Of a stretch of 51,762 nucleotides of DNA, positions 8,035-15,865 are shown piece by piece. The DNA is from Cryobacterium gelidum. Lineage in GTDB: Bacteria > Actinomycetota > Actinomycetes > Actinomycetales > Microbacteriaceae. Location: assembly GCF_004403985.1 (NCBI RefSeq), contig NZ_SOHL01000004.1, forward strand, positions 1-51,762, read 5' to 3'. The notes below the pieces were generated by a model. That model was given only the letters and a program-made list of their open reading frames with translations. It had not been told where the DNA came from and made no database searches. The translations under genes were made by a program, and so were the position numbers. The first letter of the stretch is position 1, and each line of letters opens with the position of its first letter.

Positions 8035-9219
8035 ATGCGCCGGCGCGAGTCGGGCAAAGGCGCGGTGGTACTCGCGGTGGGCGCCACCATCACGGGCGGG
8101 CTGCCGGTGTTCCTGCTCGGCGCCCTGTTCGTGCAGATCCAGCGCGATATTCCGGCGCCGCAGTGGGTGCTCGGCGCGGCCGTGGCCAGTTACTGGGGTG
8201 CGGCCGCGATGATGTCCCTGCTGGCCGGGCGCGTGGTGTCATGGTTGGGCATCCGTTCGGCAACGCTGTTCGGGGTGGTAATCGGCGCGTCGAGCCTGAT
8301 CGGGGGCGCTTTTCTGGTGCCGTCGTGGGTGTGGCTGCTGGTGTGGGCCGCGGTCGGCGGGGTGTGCAACGGCATCAGTCATCCGGCTGCGAATCAGCTG
8401 ATCAACCTGAGGGTGCGGCGGGGAATGCTTGCGACGGCGTTCGGGATCAAGCAGTCGGCGATTCCGTTCGCCGCGTTCCTGGCCGGGCTGGCGGTGCCCG
8501 CGCTCGCGCTCACACTGGGGTGGCACTGGGGGTTCGGACTGGCCGGCCTGTTCGCGCTCGCCGTGGGCGCACTGTTCTGGTGGTCGGTGCCACGCGGTGA
8601 GCTCGCGCGCCCCCGGCTCGGCGGATCCCATGTGCCGCTGACCCCGCCGCTGATGAAATACCTGCTGCTGATGGCCAGCGTCACCACGCTGTCGGCGGCT
8701 GCCACCGGCGCCGTGACTGCGTATGCGGTGATCACGGGCATTGAGCGCGGGCTGCCGTTGGCCGGGGCAGGCATTCTATTGAGCGTGGCCGGGCTGCTCA
8801 GCGTCGTCGTGCGCGTTATCGTCGGCCGAATCGCCGACCGGGCCAACAGCACGTTCGCGCTCGCCACCGTGGCCGCCATGATGTTTATCGGCGGTGGCGG
8901 CGTATTGCTCATGGCGGTGGACACCCAGTGGACGTTCGTAGCGGGCATGCTGCTGGCCCTCGGTATCGGCTGGGGCTGGCCGGGGCTCACGCACTTCGTG
9001 GTATCCCGGGTGGCGGGGCCGGCCACGCCGAGCGCGACCGGCGTCGTACAGATCGGTACCTATGTCGGCAGCGGCGCCGGCCCGCTCGCCTTCGGACTGC
9101 TCTTTGTGGCCCTACCGCAGACGACGTTGTGGATCATCGTTGGCGCGGTGCAGATCGTCGCCGGGTACATCGCGTTCGTGCTTGCCCGAAAGACGCCGCC
9201 CGCTGTGCCCGTCAGCTAG
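8035..9219 (+). CDS. MFS transporter, paralogue of the 25744 gene
   Basis: A 394-residue major facilitator superfamily protein with about twelve hydrophobic helices and the loop motif GRIADRAN between the halves. It is collinear with the gene at 25744-26928, same length and roughly nine in ten residues identical by eye, and also starts MRRRES immediately after a PrpD stop codon (here a relic). It lies inside a decayed copy of the dicarboxylate cassette, yet its own frame is intact, which suggests it is still selected, or that decay is recent. The substrate is unknown; the neighbours of the intact copy suggest a hydroxydicarboxylate or related acid. There is no good ribosome binding site; the ancestral gene probably relied on coupling to PrpD. 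Confidence 0.88.
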   Translation: MRRRESGKGAVVLAVGATITGGLPVFLLGALFVQIQRDIPAPQWVLGAAVASYWGAAAMMSLLAGRVVSWLGIRSATLFGVVIGASSLIGGAFLVPSWVWLLVWAAVGGVCNGISHPAANQLINLRVRRGMLATAFGIKQSAIPFAAFLAGLAVPALALTLGWHWGFGLAGLFALAVGALFWWSVPRGELARPRLGGSHVPLTPPLMKYLLLMASVTTLSAAATGAVTAYAVITGIERGLPLAGAGILLSVAGLLSVVVRVIVGRIADRANSTFALATVAAMMFIGGGGVLLMAVDTQWTFVAGMLLALGIGWGWPGLTHFVVSRVAGPATPSATGVVQIGTYVGSGAGPLAFGLLFVALPQTTLWIIVGAVQIVAGYIAFVLARKTPPAVPVS

Positions 9220-9337
9220 GGGCGATTCGCCAGCTCAGTGAAACCCCTGGCATCATCACGACCCTGCCGTTCCGGGACATTCTCACCGACCTCGGCAAAC
9301 CTCAACCCCGATGAGGAGTTCCCCTTGATGTTGGCAG
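9220..9337 (+). pseudogene. Remnant of tartrate dehydrogenase gene
   Basis: Three short blocks match the intact tartrate/D-malate dehydrogenase gene in order: 9228-9278 resembles about 28891-28944 (shared GGCATCAT and TGCCGTTC); 9277-9296 matches 29075-29095 (ACATTCTCACCGACCTCGG); 9299-9333 matches 29138-29172 (AACCTCAACCCCGA, GAGTTCCCCT). Sequence between the blocks is gone, as are the dehydrogenase and CMD genes that separate MFS from this gene in the intact cassette. No protein of useful length can be made. The fragment ends where the truncated AlkD-like gene begins, so the junction marks the edge of the duplicated segment. Confidence 0.82.
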
Positions 9338-9832
9338 TCACGCGCGAGCGATTTTCGCGTTGACGGCATGGGCCGCGCGGCGCAGCCACGGGTCACCGTC
9401 GCCGGACCACCGCGCCAGGGACGCATCCGCTCGGGCACGATTCGCGCCGGTCAGCGCCTGCATGAGTGGAAGCACCACGGTGAAGGTGAGCGGATCCGCG
9501 AGCTCTGGCAGCCCTGCTCCGCGCAGAAACCCCTCAATGCGGGTGAGGTCGGTGTTGTCGAGCCGGGTCACGTTCGATTGCAGCAGCACGATCGCGGCGA
9601 GGCGGCGCTCGAACACCGGCACGTTCCACAGCTCGGAGCTCAGCGCGGTCACCTCGTCGTGGCTCATGTTCTTATGCCGGCGGGCCAGGTCGCGGATGGT
9701 TCCCCGCACGGCGCCCACCGATGCGCCGTAGAACTCGAGCTCGTTCCCGAACCGGGCTTCTGCCTCAGCCGCCCGCTCCCAGGTTGCTTCGTACTGCAGC
9801 GTGCGGTCCACGAAGTCGCCGGCGTCGCTCAT
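9338..9832 (-). CDS. AlkD-like DNA alkylation repair protein, C-terminally truncated
   Basis: A 164-residue protein matching the N-terminal two thirds of HEAT-repeat DNA alkylation repair enzymes (AlkD family), which excise alkylated bases. Family features include SSELWNVPVFERRLAAIVLLQ (about residues 64-84) and, near the end, WSGDGDPWLRRAAHAV, which in full-length members (about 220-240 residues) is followed by several more helices. Here the frame stops 10 residues after that motif, exactly where the fossil tartrate dehydrogenase sequence starts. I infer the 3' end was lost in the same rearrangement. Its ATG (9832) overlaps the stop of the upstream membrane-protein gene (ATGA), so they were co-translated. 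Whether the shortened protein still works is doubtful. Confidence 0.72.
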   Translation of the reverse strand: MSDAGDFVDRTLQYEATWERAAEAEARFGNELEFYGASVGAVRGTIRDLARRHKNMSHDEVTALSSELWNVPVFERRLAAIVLLQSNVTRLDNTDLTRIEGFLRGAGLPELADPLTFTVVLPLMQALTGANRARADASLARWSGDGDPWLRRAAHAVNAKIARA

Positions 9833-10344
9833 CCACCTATTCTGCCTCGGGTGGCGGCAGCCGCGCGCGCGGCGCGAATGATCAGCACGATCAAGGCGAG
9901 CAGGGCCGCGGCACTGACCAGGTAAAGCACGACACCCCACGGGGCGTGATCCCCGCCCGAAATCATGAACGTGTCGGCGATCGACATGCCGGGCCCGAAA
10001 GCCACAAAGATGTGCCCGGGAGCCGCGAACACGAGCAGAACGAGATAGGCCGCGACAACCGGCCCGACCGCACTCCTGCGTCGCACGATCGTCACCACGA
10101 GAACCACGGCGGCGAGCACCATTCCTATCGCCGCCCAAATTACGACGCCGTCCGCGACAAGGGGTTCATTCGCGAGGGTCATATTCGTACGAATTTGCCC
10201 GAGCGTCGCGCCCGGCACCGCCGCCAGCGGATTCCATACCAGTATCTGCAGGACCCCGGTGATCGCGTAGGCCGCAATGACGATGAAGCCCACGGCCGCC
10301 GACCGGACGGCGCGGCGCGGTTGTCGTGTTTCGGTCTTCCTCAT
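9829..10344 (-). CDS. Small four-helix membrane protein
   Basis: A 171-residue protein I do not recognise by family. It has a basic N terminus (MRKTETRQPRRAVR) followed by four strongly hydrophobic segments at about residues 16-38, 68-88, 96-116 and 138-160, so it is an integral membrane protein with both ends probably cytoplasmic. ATG 10344 is preferred over the open extension to 10569 because the extension is arginine-rich with no membrane or domain character. The gene overlaps the AlkD-like gene by four bases and was presumably transcribed with it. The 249 bases between this gene and the LysE gene hold no feature I can support. Confidence 0.6.
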   Translation of the reverse strand: MRKTETRQPRRAVRSAAVGFIVIAAYAITGVLQILVWNPLAAVPGATLGQIRTNMTLANEPLVADGVVIWAAIGMVLAAVVLVVTIVRRRSAVGPVVAAYLVLLVFAAPGHIFVAFGPGMSIADTFMISGGDHAPWGVVLYLVSAAALLALIVLIIRAARAAAATRGRIGG

Positions 10345-10593
10345 CTCGCCAGCGTACCGACCGACCGCTCCTACTCCGAAGCGGATGCCGTCACACCGAT
10401 CGTGCCCGTCGCCGTTCGACCTGCGTACGCGAGACCACGCGATTCGCGACTGCTCACCCAAACGTGGCGCGCGCTCCGCGAGCTGTCCGAGGAACTGGCG
10501 CGCATCAGGTGAGTTGTCGTGCCAGCGTGGCCCACCACCGACACCGAGAGCACCCGCTGAGCCAGACACACCCGCAGGAGGGACTCTAGCGAC

Positions 10594-11217
10594 TCAGTGC
10601 ACCAGCGCCAGCAGCAGGGCAACGGTCACGAACAGCACGCCGAACGCGCGGTTGAGAATCCTCTGCCCGCGGGTGGTGTTGGTGAAGCGCTGGAACGATT
10701 TCGCCGCCACCGCGAAGAAGAACCACATCACGACGATGTCGATCAGCACGACGGTGACGGTGAGCACCAGGTACTGCGGGAGCAGTGGCTGCTCCGGCCG
10801 AATGAATTGCGGCATGAACGCGAGAAAGAAGACGAGCGCCTTGGGGTTGAGCAGGTTCACCCAGAAGCCGCGACGAAACATCGACCTGGCTGGCTCCCTG
10901 GTCAGCGGCCTGGTCGGGTCCTGCTTGGAGTCGGGCTTCTGCACAAACAAACGGATGCCCAGAAACACCAGGTAGGCAGCCCCGGCATAGCGAATGACGT
11001 TGAACAGCACGGGGGAACCGGCGACGAGCACTCCAACGCCGAGTGCCACCACGATGATGTGCACGATGAGCGCAGCCTGCTGCCCGAGGATTCCCCAGAT
11101 CGAGCGACGAAATCCACTGGTCAGCGAGTTGTTCATGGTGTTGATCGCGCCGGCGCCCGGGGTGAAGCTGATCAGTACGCCGGCGCCCGCAAGGGCCAGC
11201 CAGAGGGAAAGTTGCAC
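10594..11217 (-). CDS. LysE/RhtB-family amino acid exporter
   Basis: A 207-residue membrane protein of the LysE/RhtB family, which exports amino acids or derivatives by proton antiport. Six hydrophobic helices are predicted. The family signature SFTPGAGAINTMNNSLTSG lies near residues 17-35, and YLVFLGIRLF around residue 82-91. The GTG start at 11217 has no clear ribosome binding site, but a TAACGT sequence sits just upstream, so a leaderless transcript is possible. It is a single gene with no obvious regulator adjacent. The substrate (leucine, threonine, lysine or another) cannot be told from sequence alone. Confidence 0.88.
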   Translation of the reverse strand: MQLSLWLALAGAGVLISFTPGAGAINTMNNSLTSGFRRSIWGILGQQAALIVHIIVVALGVGVLVAGSPVLFNVIRYAGAAYLVFLGIRLFVQKPDSKQDPTRPLTREPARSMFRRGFWVNLLNPKALVFFLAFMPQFIRPEQPLLPQYLVLTVTVVLIDIVVMWFFFAVAAKSFQRFTNTTRGQRILNRAFGVLFVTVALLLALVH

Positions 11218-11318
11218 ACGTTAGCGTAGCGCGGGCGCCATCGTTGCGATGGCACGACAGACTCCGGCCTACGTCCCCGCAGGTCGCCCGGCGAGGACGC
11301 CGCCTTCGGTGGTATTTC

Positions 11319-12113
11319 CTACTCGCGGCCGAACAGGTTGCCAAGTGCAGAGAGACCGGGGATCTCGAAGTTCGACCCCAGATCGGATACCTGCTCGCCG
11401 AGGCCGGTCGCGTACTCGCCCGCCCCGTCGGCGACGCCCTGGGTGACTCCCTCGAGACCACCGGTGACGCCCTCGAGTCCGCCGGCGAGGCCCTCGAAAT
11501 CGACGCCCAGTCCCGCCGCCTGTTCCAGGAGGGGGCCGGCCACATTGCTGAGCATTGCGCCACCGGCGACGGCGGCGAGTAGCCCGCCAGCACCAAGACC
11601 AAGGGCGGCGACACCCGCTCCGGCAAGCGCGCCGGCGCCTCGGCCGGACGGCCTGGCAAACAGTTTCTTCAGCAGGCCCGGCTTCTGCGCTTCGCCGCGG
11701 GTGGCCGACCGGGCCAGGTCCTCGGGGCTGGTCGATGCCGGGTATTCGTTGGCGGGCAGCTCGGTGCGCAGCTGGGCGTCGACCTCGTCGCGTTGCGCGG
11801 GCGTGAGTCGCGCGAACGCATCGCGGTGCACCTGTTCAAGCTGCTGGGGCTCTGCGGTCTGCAGCAGGTAGTCGTAGCGGGCGATGGCCGCGCGGTCGTC
11901 TGCGCTCAACGCCGACGACGTGTTCGACCCAGAACGTGGAACGGCACTCCGCTGCACGTTGCTCGCCGGGGGCCTGCTGTCTCCGGTGACCTTGTCGGCT
12001 GTGGTGCGCACCATATCGCGCCAATCTGTCTTGCCCGACCCGGCGGAAGACGGCTGCCCCTTCTGCTCGAGGGCCTTCGATGCCATGCGCAGAATGCGTT
12101 GGAGGTTGCTCAT
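11319..12113 (-). CDS. Hypothetical Gly/Ala-rich protein
   Basis: A 264-residue protein of unknown function. The N-terminal 60 residues are basic and polar. Residues about 68-125 form a helical region (AAIARYDYLLQTAEPQQLEQVHRDAFARLTPAQRDEV) typical of a conserved actinobacterial hypothetical family that is sometimes annotated, without good basis, as a cation-transporting ATPase. Residues about 155-190 are a glycine/alanine hydrophobic stretch, followed by short near-repeats (LAGGLEGVTGGLEGVTQGV) that could form an amphipathic helix. There is no signal peptide. ATG 12113 is preceded by an AAAGG ribosome binding site. It stands alone between the LysE gene and a non-coding stretch. Confidence 0.65.
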   Translation of the reverse strand: MSNLQRILRMASKALEQKGQPSSAGSGKTDWRDMVRTTADKVTGDSRPPASNVQRSAVPRSGSNTSSALSADDRAAIARYDYLLQTAEPQQLEQVHRDAFARLTPAQRDEVDAQLRTELPANEYPASTSPEDLARSATRGEAQKPGLLKKLFARPSGRGAGALAGAGVAALGLGAGGLLAAVAGGAMLSNVAGPLLEQAAGLGVDFEGLAGGLEGVTGGLEGVTQGVADGAGEYATGLGEQVSDLGSNFEIPGLSALGNLFGRE

Positions 12114-12279
12114 TGGGGGCCTTTCTGTTTGATTGGGTCCTCAAGTGTGTCTAGCGCGCCTGAGTAAAGCCTCCCAGCCATCCCGCTATCCGGTACTGAG
12201 CGCCGCGGTGCAGAGCGGGCAGCCAGAGTGACAGGTGCACGCGGCAGCGCATTGCAGGCGCGCGTCGACGCCGTAATAC

Positions 12280-12516
12280 AGCGGATGCATCGGTTGCGTC
12301 AGCAGAACTGGCCGTGGCGTCGCGCTCGACGTACCCTGTCAGCCGACAACCGCACCAACCCGGGTACGTTCACCGTACGTCGCTCCCTATCTTGAACCGT
12401 ACGTTGCGCCCGCCGTCCAGAACGTTGACACCTACACCGGATGCCGCGCCTACGGCAACAACAAAACCTCCGTCGCTAACAAAGGTCGCCGCTACACGAA
12501 GATCCCCTGCCCGTAG
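12280..12516 (+). pseudogene. Possible 3' remnant of a secreted-protein gene
   Basis: An open frame without a start codon ends at TAG 12514-12516. Its translation has a Pro/Thr/Val/Tyr-rich linker (CQPTTAPTR, then YVAPYLEPYVAPAV) followed by a compact end with two cysteines (TYTGCRAYGNNK, then RRYTKIPCP), typical of a secreted actinobacterial protein's C-terminal part. No ATG, GTG or TTG with a ribosome binding site precedes it, and TAA closes the frame near 12276. I read it as the tail of a lost gene. The overlapping 197-codon frame in another register has no such character. Nothing else is seen in 12114-12700. Confidence 0.35.
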
Positions 12517-12748
12517 ATTGGCCAGTGGCTGGAACCGGCAGGTCAAACCGGGCGTCCGCCCTGCACGTAGGGCGGCCCATTTTCGCGAGTCCGAGCAGTC
12601 GCCAGATCGCCGGCTCCGCATACACCGCATACAGGCCCGCACGGTCGGGCCCATGTGCCCATGCGCACTGGCGCAGCCCGTGAGGTGTCCACGGTCAGTA
12701 AAAGCATGCAAGATTCTAAGCCGTGATCCGTGTGTCCTCGTGTCTAGT

Positions 12749-12776
12749 AATGCATTTGTTACAAATATAATGCATT
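12749..12776 (+). promoter_or_regulatory. Operator and -10 region of the TRAP transporter operon
   Basis: An AT-rich island in GC-rich DNA contains a perfect dyad, ATTTGT-T-ACAAAT (12754-12766), which fits the TNGTNNNACNA type bound by FadR-subfamily GntR proteins. It is flanked by two copies of AATGCATT (12749-12756 and 12769-12776) 20 bases apart. A perfect -10 hexamer TATAAT (12766-12771) overlaps the right arm, so binding would block RNA polymerase. Two FCD-type GntR regulators are encoded at 15850 and 20638; either could act here. The motifs are seen; the regulator is inferred. Confidence 0.6.
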
Positions 12777-12876
12777 GTTTCTTCCCAAAGCATATTTTCC
12801 TTGATAGCGTGATTCCTGGCGAACAGTACGCGACGTTCGCCACGCACCGCCTATCAAAGACGATAAGGAAGAAACT

Positions 12877-13932
12877 ATGCAAAGACGCACCCGTAACTCC
12901 CGAATGATCGGGGCAACGGCCATCGCTCTCGGAGTCGTCCTCGTACTCGGCTCCTGTTCGTCCGCCCGCGGTTCCGCCGCGTCCGGCGGAGGCGACGGCG
13001 AGGTCTACAAGATCGGCTTCTCCCACGTGACGACGACCAACACACCTAAGGGCGCGGCCGCCGAGAAGTTCAAGGAGATCCTGGAAGCATCCTCGGACGG
13101 ACGCATCGAGGTCGAGATCTACCCCAACTCCTCGCTGTACGGCGACAAAGACGAGCTGCAGGCCCTGCAATCGAACAGCATCCAGATGATCGCCCCGGCT
13201 AGTGCCAAGTTCACCACCATTGCCCCCCAGCTCCAGCTTCTCGACCTGCCGTTCCTGTTCAAAGACAGTGAGGACATCGCCGAGATTGCCTCCCGTGACT
13301 CCGTCGTGGGCGAGGCCATCTTCGAGAACGAGGACTTGCGCGCGGCGAAGATTAGGCCGCTAGGCCTGTGGGACAACGGCTTCAAGCAGATGGGGGCAAA
13401 CGTTCCCATTCGTTCCGCAGCCGACATGGCCGGACTGAGCTTTCGCATCCAGCCGGCCGATGTTCTGGTGAGCCAGTTCGAGACGTGGAAAGCCATCCCG
13501 TCGATCCTTGCCTTCGCCGAGGTCTACAGCGCTCTCGAGCAGGGCGTCATCAACGGTCAGGAAAACACCTGGTCGAACATGGAAACGCAGAGCATGCACA
13601 CTGTTCAGGACTACATCACCGAGTCCAACCACGGCTATATCGGCTACATCCCGGCCATCAACAGTGACTTCTTTGAGTCGCTGCCGACCGACCTGCAGCA
13701 GCTGGTTCTCGACGCCGTCGATGAGTCCAGCACATACAACCGTGAGATCGCGGCCAAGGTAAATGAAGAGGCCAAGCAGGCGATCATTGCCGAGGGATCG
13801 ACCGAAATCATCCAGCTAACCGACGACGAACGCGATGCCTTGATGGCCACGGTCATCCCGAGCGTGTGGGAAGAGTACTCCGAGGTACTCGGCCCGGACA
13901 TCATCGCCGAGCTGCTCGCCAACCGCAACTAG
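12877..13932 (+). CDS. dctP: TRAP transporter substrate-binding lipoprotein (DctP family)
   Basis: A 351-residue extracytoplasmic solute receptor of a tripartite ATP-independent periplasmic-type (TRAP) importer. A basic start, hydrophobic core and lipobox LGSC (Cys27) mark it as a lipoprotein tethered outside the membrane, as expected in an actinobacterium. The mature part has DctP features: KIGFSHVTTTNTPKG near residues 45-60, the ALQSNSIQM region, and a motif around EQGVINGQENTWSNM (about 226-240), where DctP proteins carry conserved substrate-contacting residues. It is followed by the DctQ and DctM genes. Context (CoA transferases, MaoC, CitE-like, fumarase) suggests a C4 or C5 dicarboxylate as ligand. 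Confidence 0.92.
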   Translation: MQRRTRNSRMIGATAIALGVVLVLGSCSSARGSAASGGGDGEVYKIGFSHVTTTNTPKGAAAEKFKEILEASSDGRIEVEIYPNSSLYGDKDELQALQSNSIQMIAPASAKFTTIAPQLQLLDLPFLFKDSEDIAEIASRDSVVGEAIFENEDLRAAKIRPLGLWDNGFKQMGANVPIRSAADMAGLSFRIQPADVLVSQFETWKAIPSILAFAEVYSALEQGVINGQENTWSNMETQSMHTVQDYITESNHGYIGYIPAINSDFFESLPTDLQQLVLDAVDESSTYNREIAAKVNEEAKQAIIAEGSTEIIQLTDDERDALMATVIPSVWEEYSEVLGPDIIAELLANRN

Positions 13933-13969
13933 CTCCGCCTCGTTTCTACCCGCCGGCACAGGTTCCGTC

Positions 13970-14551
13970 GTGCGGCCCTTCCATCGTAAGGACGCCCCCA
14001 TTCTCAGGTTCAGCCACGCTCTAACTCGGGTGGAAAACTTCCTGGTGTGCACCTGTCTGGCTGTGGCAACGCTTGTTGCCATCGCCCAGGTACTACTCAG
14101 GGCCATCTTGAATATTCACCTCTGGTGGGGTGAGGAGACCATCGTCTACCTCATAATCTATTCCACCTTCTTAGGCGCGGTCATCACCCTGCGCCACAAC
14201 GAACACATCGCCGTGAAGGTCTTCGAACCGTTCCTCGGTAGGATCGGCCGACGCCGGATGGACATCCTAGGCATTCTGGTCACCATCGCCTACCTCGCGA
14301 TCGTGGGCTTCTTCGCCTGGTTACTGCTGTTCGAGCCGTTCTCGACCTCCACGGTCACCCCCACGCTCAAGCTGCCGCTGTGGGTGGTCGAAGTCGCCGT
14401 TCCGTTGGGCTTCACCCTGATGCTGCTGCGGGCGATCGAGATTCTGGTGCGGCTCATTCGCGGCCTGCCCGCATCTGTTGATGGAGATAAAAGCGAATTC
14501 CAGCGCGAAGAAGAAGCGCTCGGCCTAGGCGAAGGGGAGGCGAAACTGTGA
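13970..14551 (+). CDS. dctQ: TRAP transporter small permease (DctQ family)
   Basis: A 193-residue four-helix membrane subunit of the TRAP importer; it pairs with the large DctM subunit and is needed for transport coupled to an ion gradient. Hydrophobic helices lie at about residues 22-45, 50-75, 95-118 and 135-160; the WWGEE motif near residue 52 and the RHNEHIAV sequence near residue 78 are typical of DctQ. The start is GTG 13970, 37 bases after the dctP-like gene. Its last codons overlap the GTG start of the next gene (GTGA), a sign of coupled translation. The C-terminal 30 residues are acidic and probably cytoplasmic. Confidence 0.9.
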   Translation: MRPFHRKDAPILRFSHALTRVENFLVCTCLAVATLVAIAQVLLRAILNIHLWWGEETIVYLIIYSTFLGAVITLRHNEHIAVKVFEPFLGRIGRRRMDILGILVTIAYLAIVGFFAWLLLFEPFSTSTVTPTLKLPLWVVEVAVPLGFTLMLLRAIEILVRLIRGLPASVDGDKSEFQREEEALGLGEGEAKL

Positions 14552-15828
14552 TCGAAGGACTGCTTGCCCTCCTGATTATCCTCTTTGCCCTGTTGCTCAC
14601 GTCCGCACCCATCGCGGTGGCAATGGGTCTGACCTCGTTCATCTATTTCTATTTCTTCACCACCATTCCACTCACGCAGGTTCCCGAGCGGCTCTTCAAC
14701 GCACTGAACGCGTTCCCTTTGATGGCTATCCCCTTCTTCATCGTGGCGGCGAACCTCATGAGCCGTGGTGGCATCAGCAAGCGTCTCATTGCGGCCTCGA
14801 ATGCTCTCGTCGGCCAGTTCCGCGGCGGCCTGGCCATGACGGCCGTGCTCGCCTGCATGTTCTTCGCGGCCATTTCCGGTTCGAGCCCGGCGACCGTGGT
14901 TGCCGTGGGAACACTCATTATCCCGGCCATGATCAAGAGCGGCTACGGCAAGGACTTCTCCACGGGCCTCGTGACCACCTCCGGTTCTCTCGGAATTCTG
15001 ATCCCGCCGTCAATTCCGCTCATCGTCTACGGGATCTCCACCGAGCAATCGATTGGTGACCTCTTCGTGGCCGGAATTGGCCCGGGCATCATGGCCGGCA
15101 TCGGACTGCTGATCCTTGCCGTGGTTATCTCACGACGCCGGAAATACGGCATGGGTCTGAACGCCATCCGCATGAGCAAGTATGAGCGTTTCACCGCTCT
15201 GCGTGATGCCTCGCTCAGCCTGTTTCTGCCTCTCTTCGTGCTCGGCGGCATTTACGCGGGCATCTTCACCCCCACCGAAGCCGCCGCGATGGCGGTGTTC
15301 TACGCCTTAGTCGTTTCGATCTTCGTATACAAGGAGATCAAACTCAAGGACCTGCCGTCGATTCTGATGGCCTCAGCGAGGACATCGTCGATGGTGATGT
15401 TCATTGTGGCATCGGGAATTCTGTTCTCCTTCGTGCTCACAGCCGAACGCATTCCGGGGCAAGTGAGTGAGGCACTGCTGGCGTCAGAACTCACGCCGGT
15501 GATGTTCCTCATCATGGTAAATGTGCTGCTGCTCGTGGTCGGCATGTTCATGGAGACCTCGAGCGCCATCCTCATCCTTGCCCCGGTGCTGCTGCCGGTG
15601 GCGATGGAGCTCGGCGTCGACCCGATCCACTTCGGAATCATCATGGTGCTCAACTTGGAGATCGGCATGATGACTCCACCGCTCGGACTCAACCTGTTCG
15701 TGGCGAGTGGGCTCACGGGAATGAACATTCTCCGAGTGGCGAAGGCGTGTCTTCCCAGCGTTGGTGTCCTGCTGATCGCCCTCGTCATCGTGACGTTCGT
15801 TCCGCAGCTCTCCACCTTCGCGCTCTAG
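14548..15828 (+). CDS. dctM: TRAP transporter large permease (DctM family)
   Basis: A 426-residue polytopic protein with about twelve helices, the transport channel of the TRAP system. Family sequences include a SGSSPATVVAVGT segment near residues 111-123, SLGILIPPSIPLIVYG near 147-162, and the C-terminal EIGMMTPPLGLNLFVASG near 370-388. Together with the two preceding genes it makes a complete importer. The GTG start overlaps the DctQ stop codon. Transcription probably ends at the strong hairpin just after the stop codon. Substrate by context: mesaconate, itaconate, methylsuccinate, citramalate or a C4 dicarboxylate. Confidence 0.93.
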   Translation: MIEGLLALLIILFALLLTSAPIAVAMGLTSFIYFYFFTTIPLTQVPERLFNALNAFPLMAIPFFIVAANLMSRGGISKRLIAASNALVGQFRGGLAMTAVLACMFFAAISGSSPATVVAVGTLIIPAMIKSGYGKDFSTGLVTTSGSLGILIPPSIPLIVYGISTEQSIGDLFVAGIGPGIMAGIGLLILAVVISRRRKYGMGLNAIRMSKYERFTALRDASLSLFLPLFVLGGIYAGIFTPTEAAAMAVFYALVVSIFVYKEIKLKDLPSILMASARTSSMVMFIVASGILFSFVLTAERIPGQVSEALLASELTPVMFLIMVNVLLLVVGMFMETSSAILILAPVLLPVAMELGVDPIHFGIIMVLNLEIGMMTPPLGLNLFVASGLTGMNILRVAKACLPSVGVLLIALVIVTFVPQLSTFAL

Positions 15829-15836
15829 GACACGAG

Positions 15837-15865
15837 AGAGCCGCCCGATTCAGTCGGGCGGCTCT
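15837..15865. terminator. Bidirectional hairpin terminator
   Basis: A perfect 12-base-pair stem (AGAGCCGCCCGA with its complement TCGGGCGGCTCT) around a five-base TTCAG loop, 8 bases after the dctM-like stop codon. The stop codon of the convergent GntR gene lies inside the hairpin (15850-15852), so one element probably ends both transcripts. There is no long T tract on the plus strand, as is common in high-GC actinobacteria. Confidence 0.85.

Noticed and set aside
12314..12907. A 197-codon plus-strand frame before the TRAP operon
   Set aside because: Composition is unlike a protein, it runs through the AT-rich promoter and into the dctP-like gene, and another frame there carries the protein-like relic.
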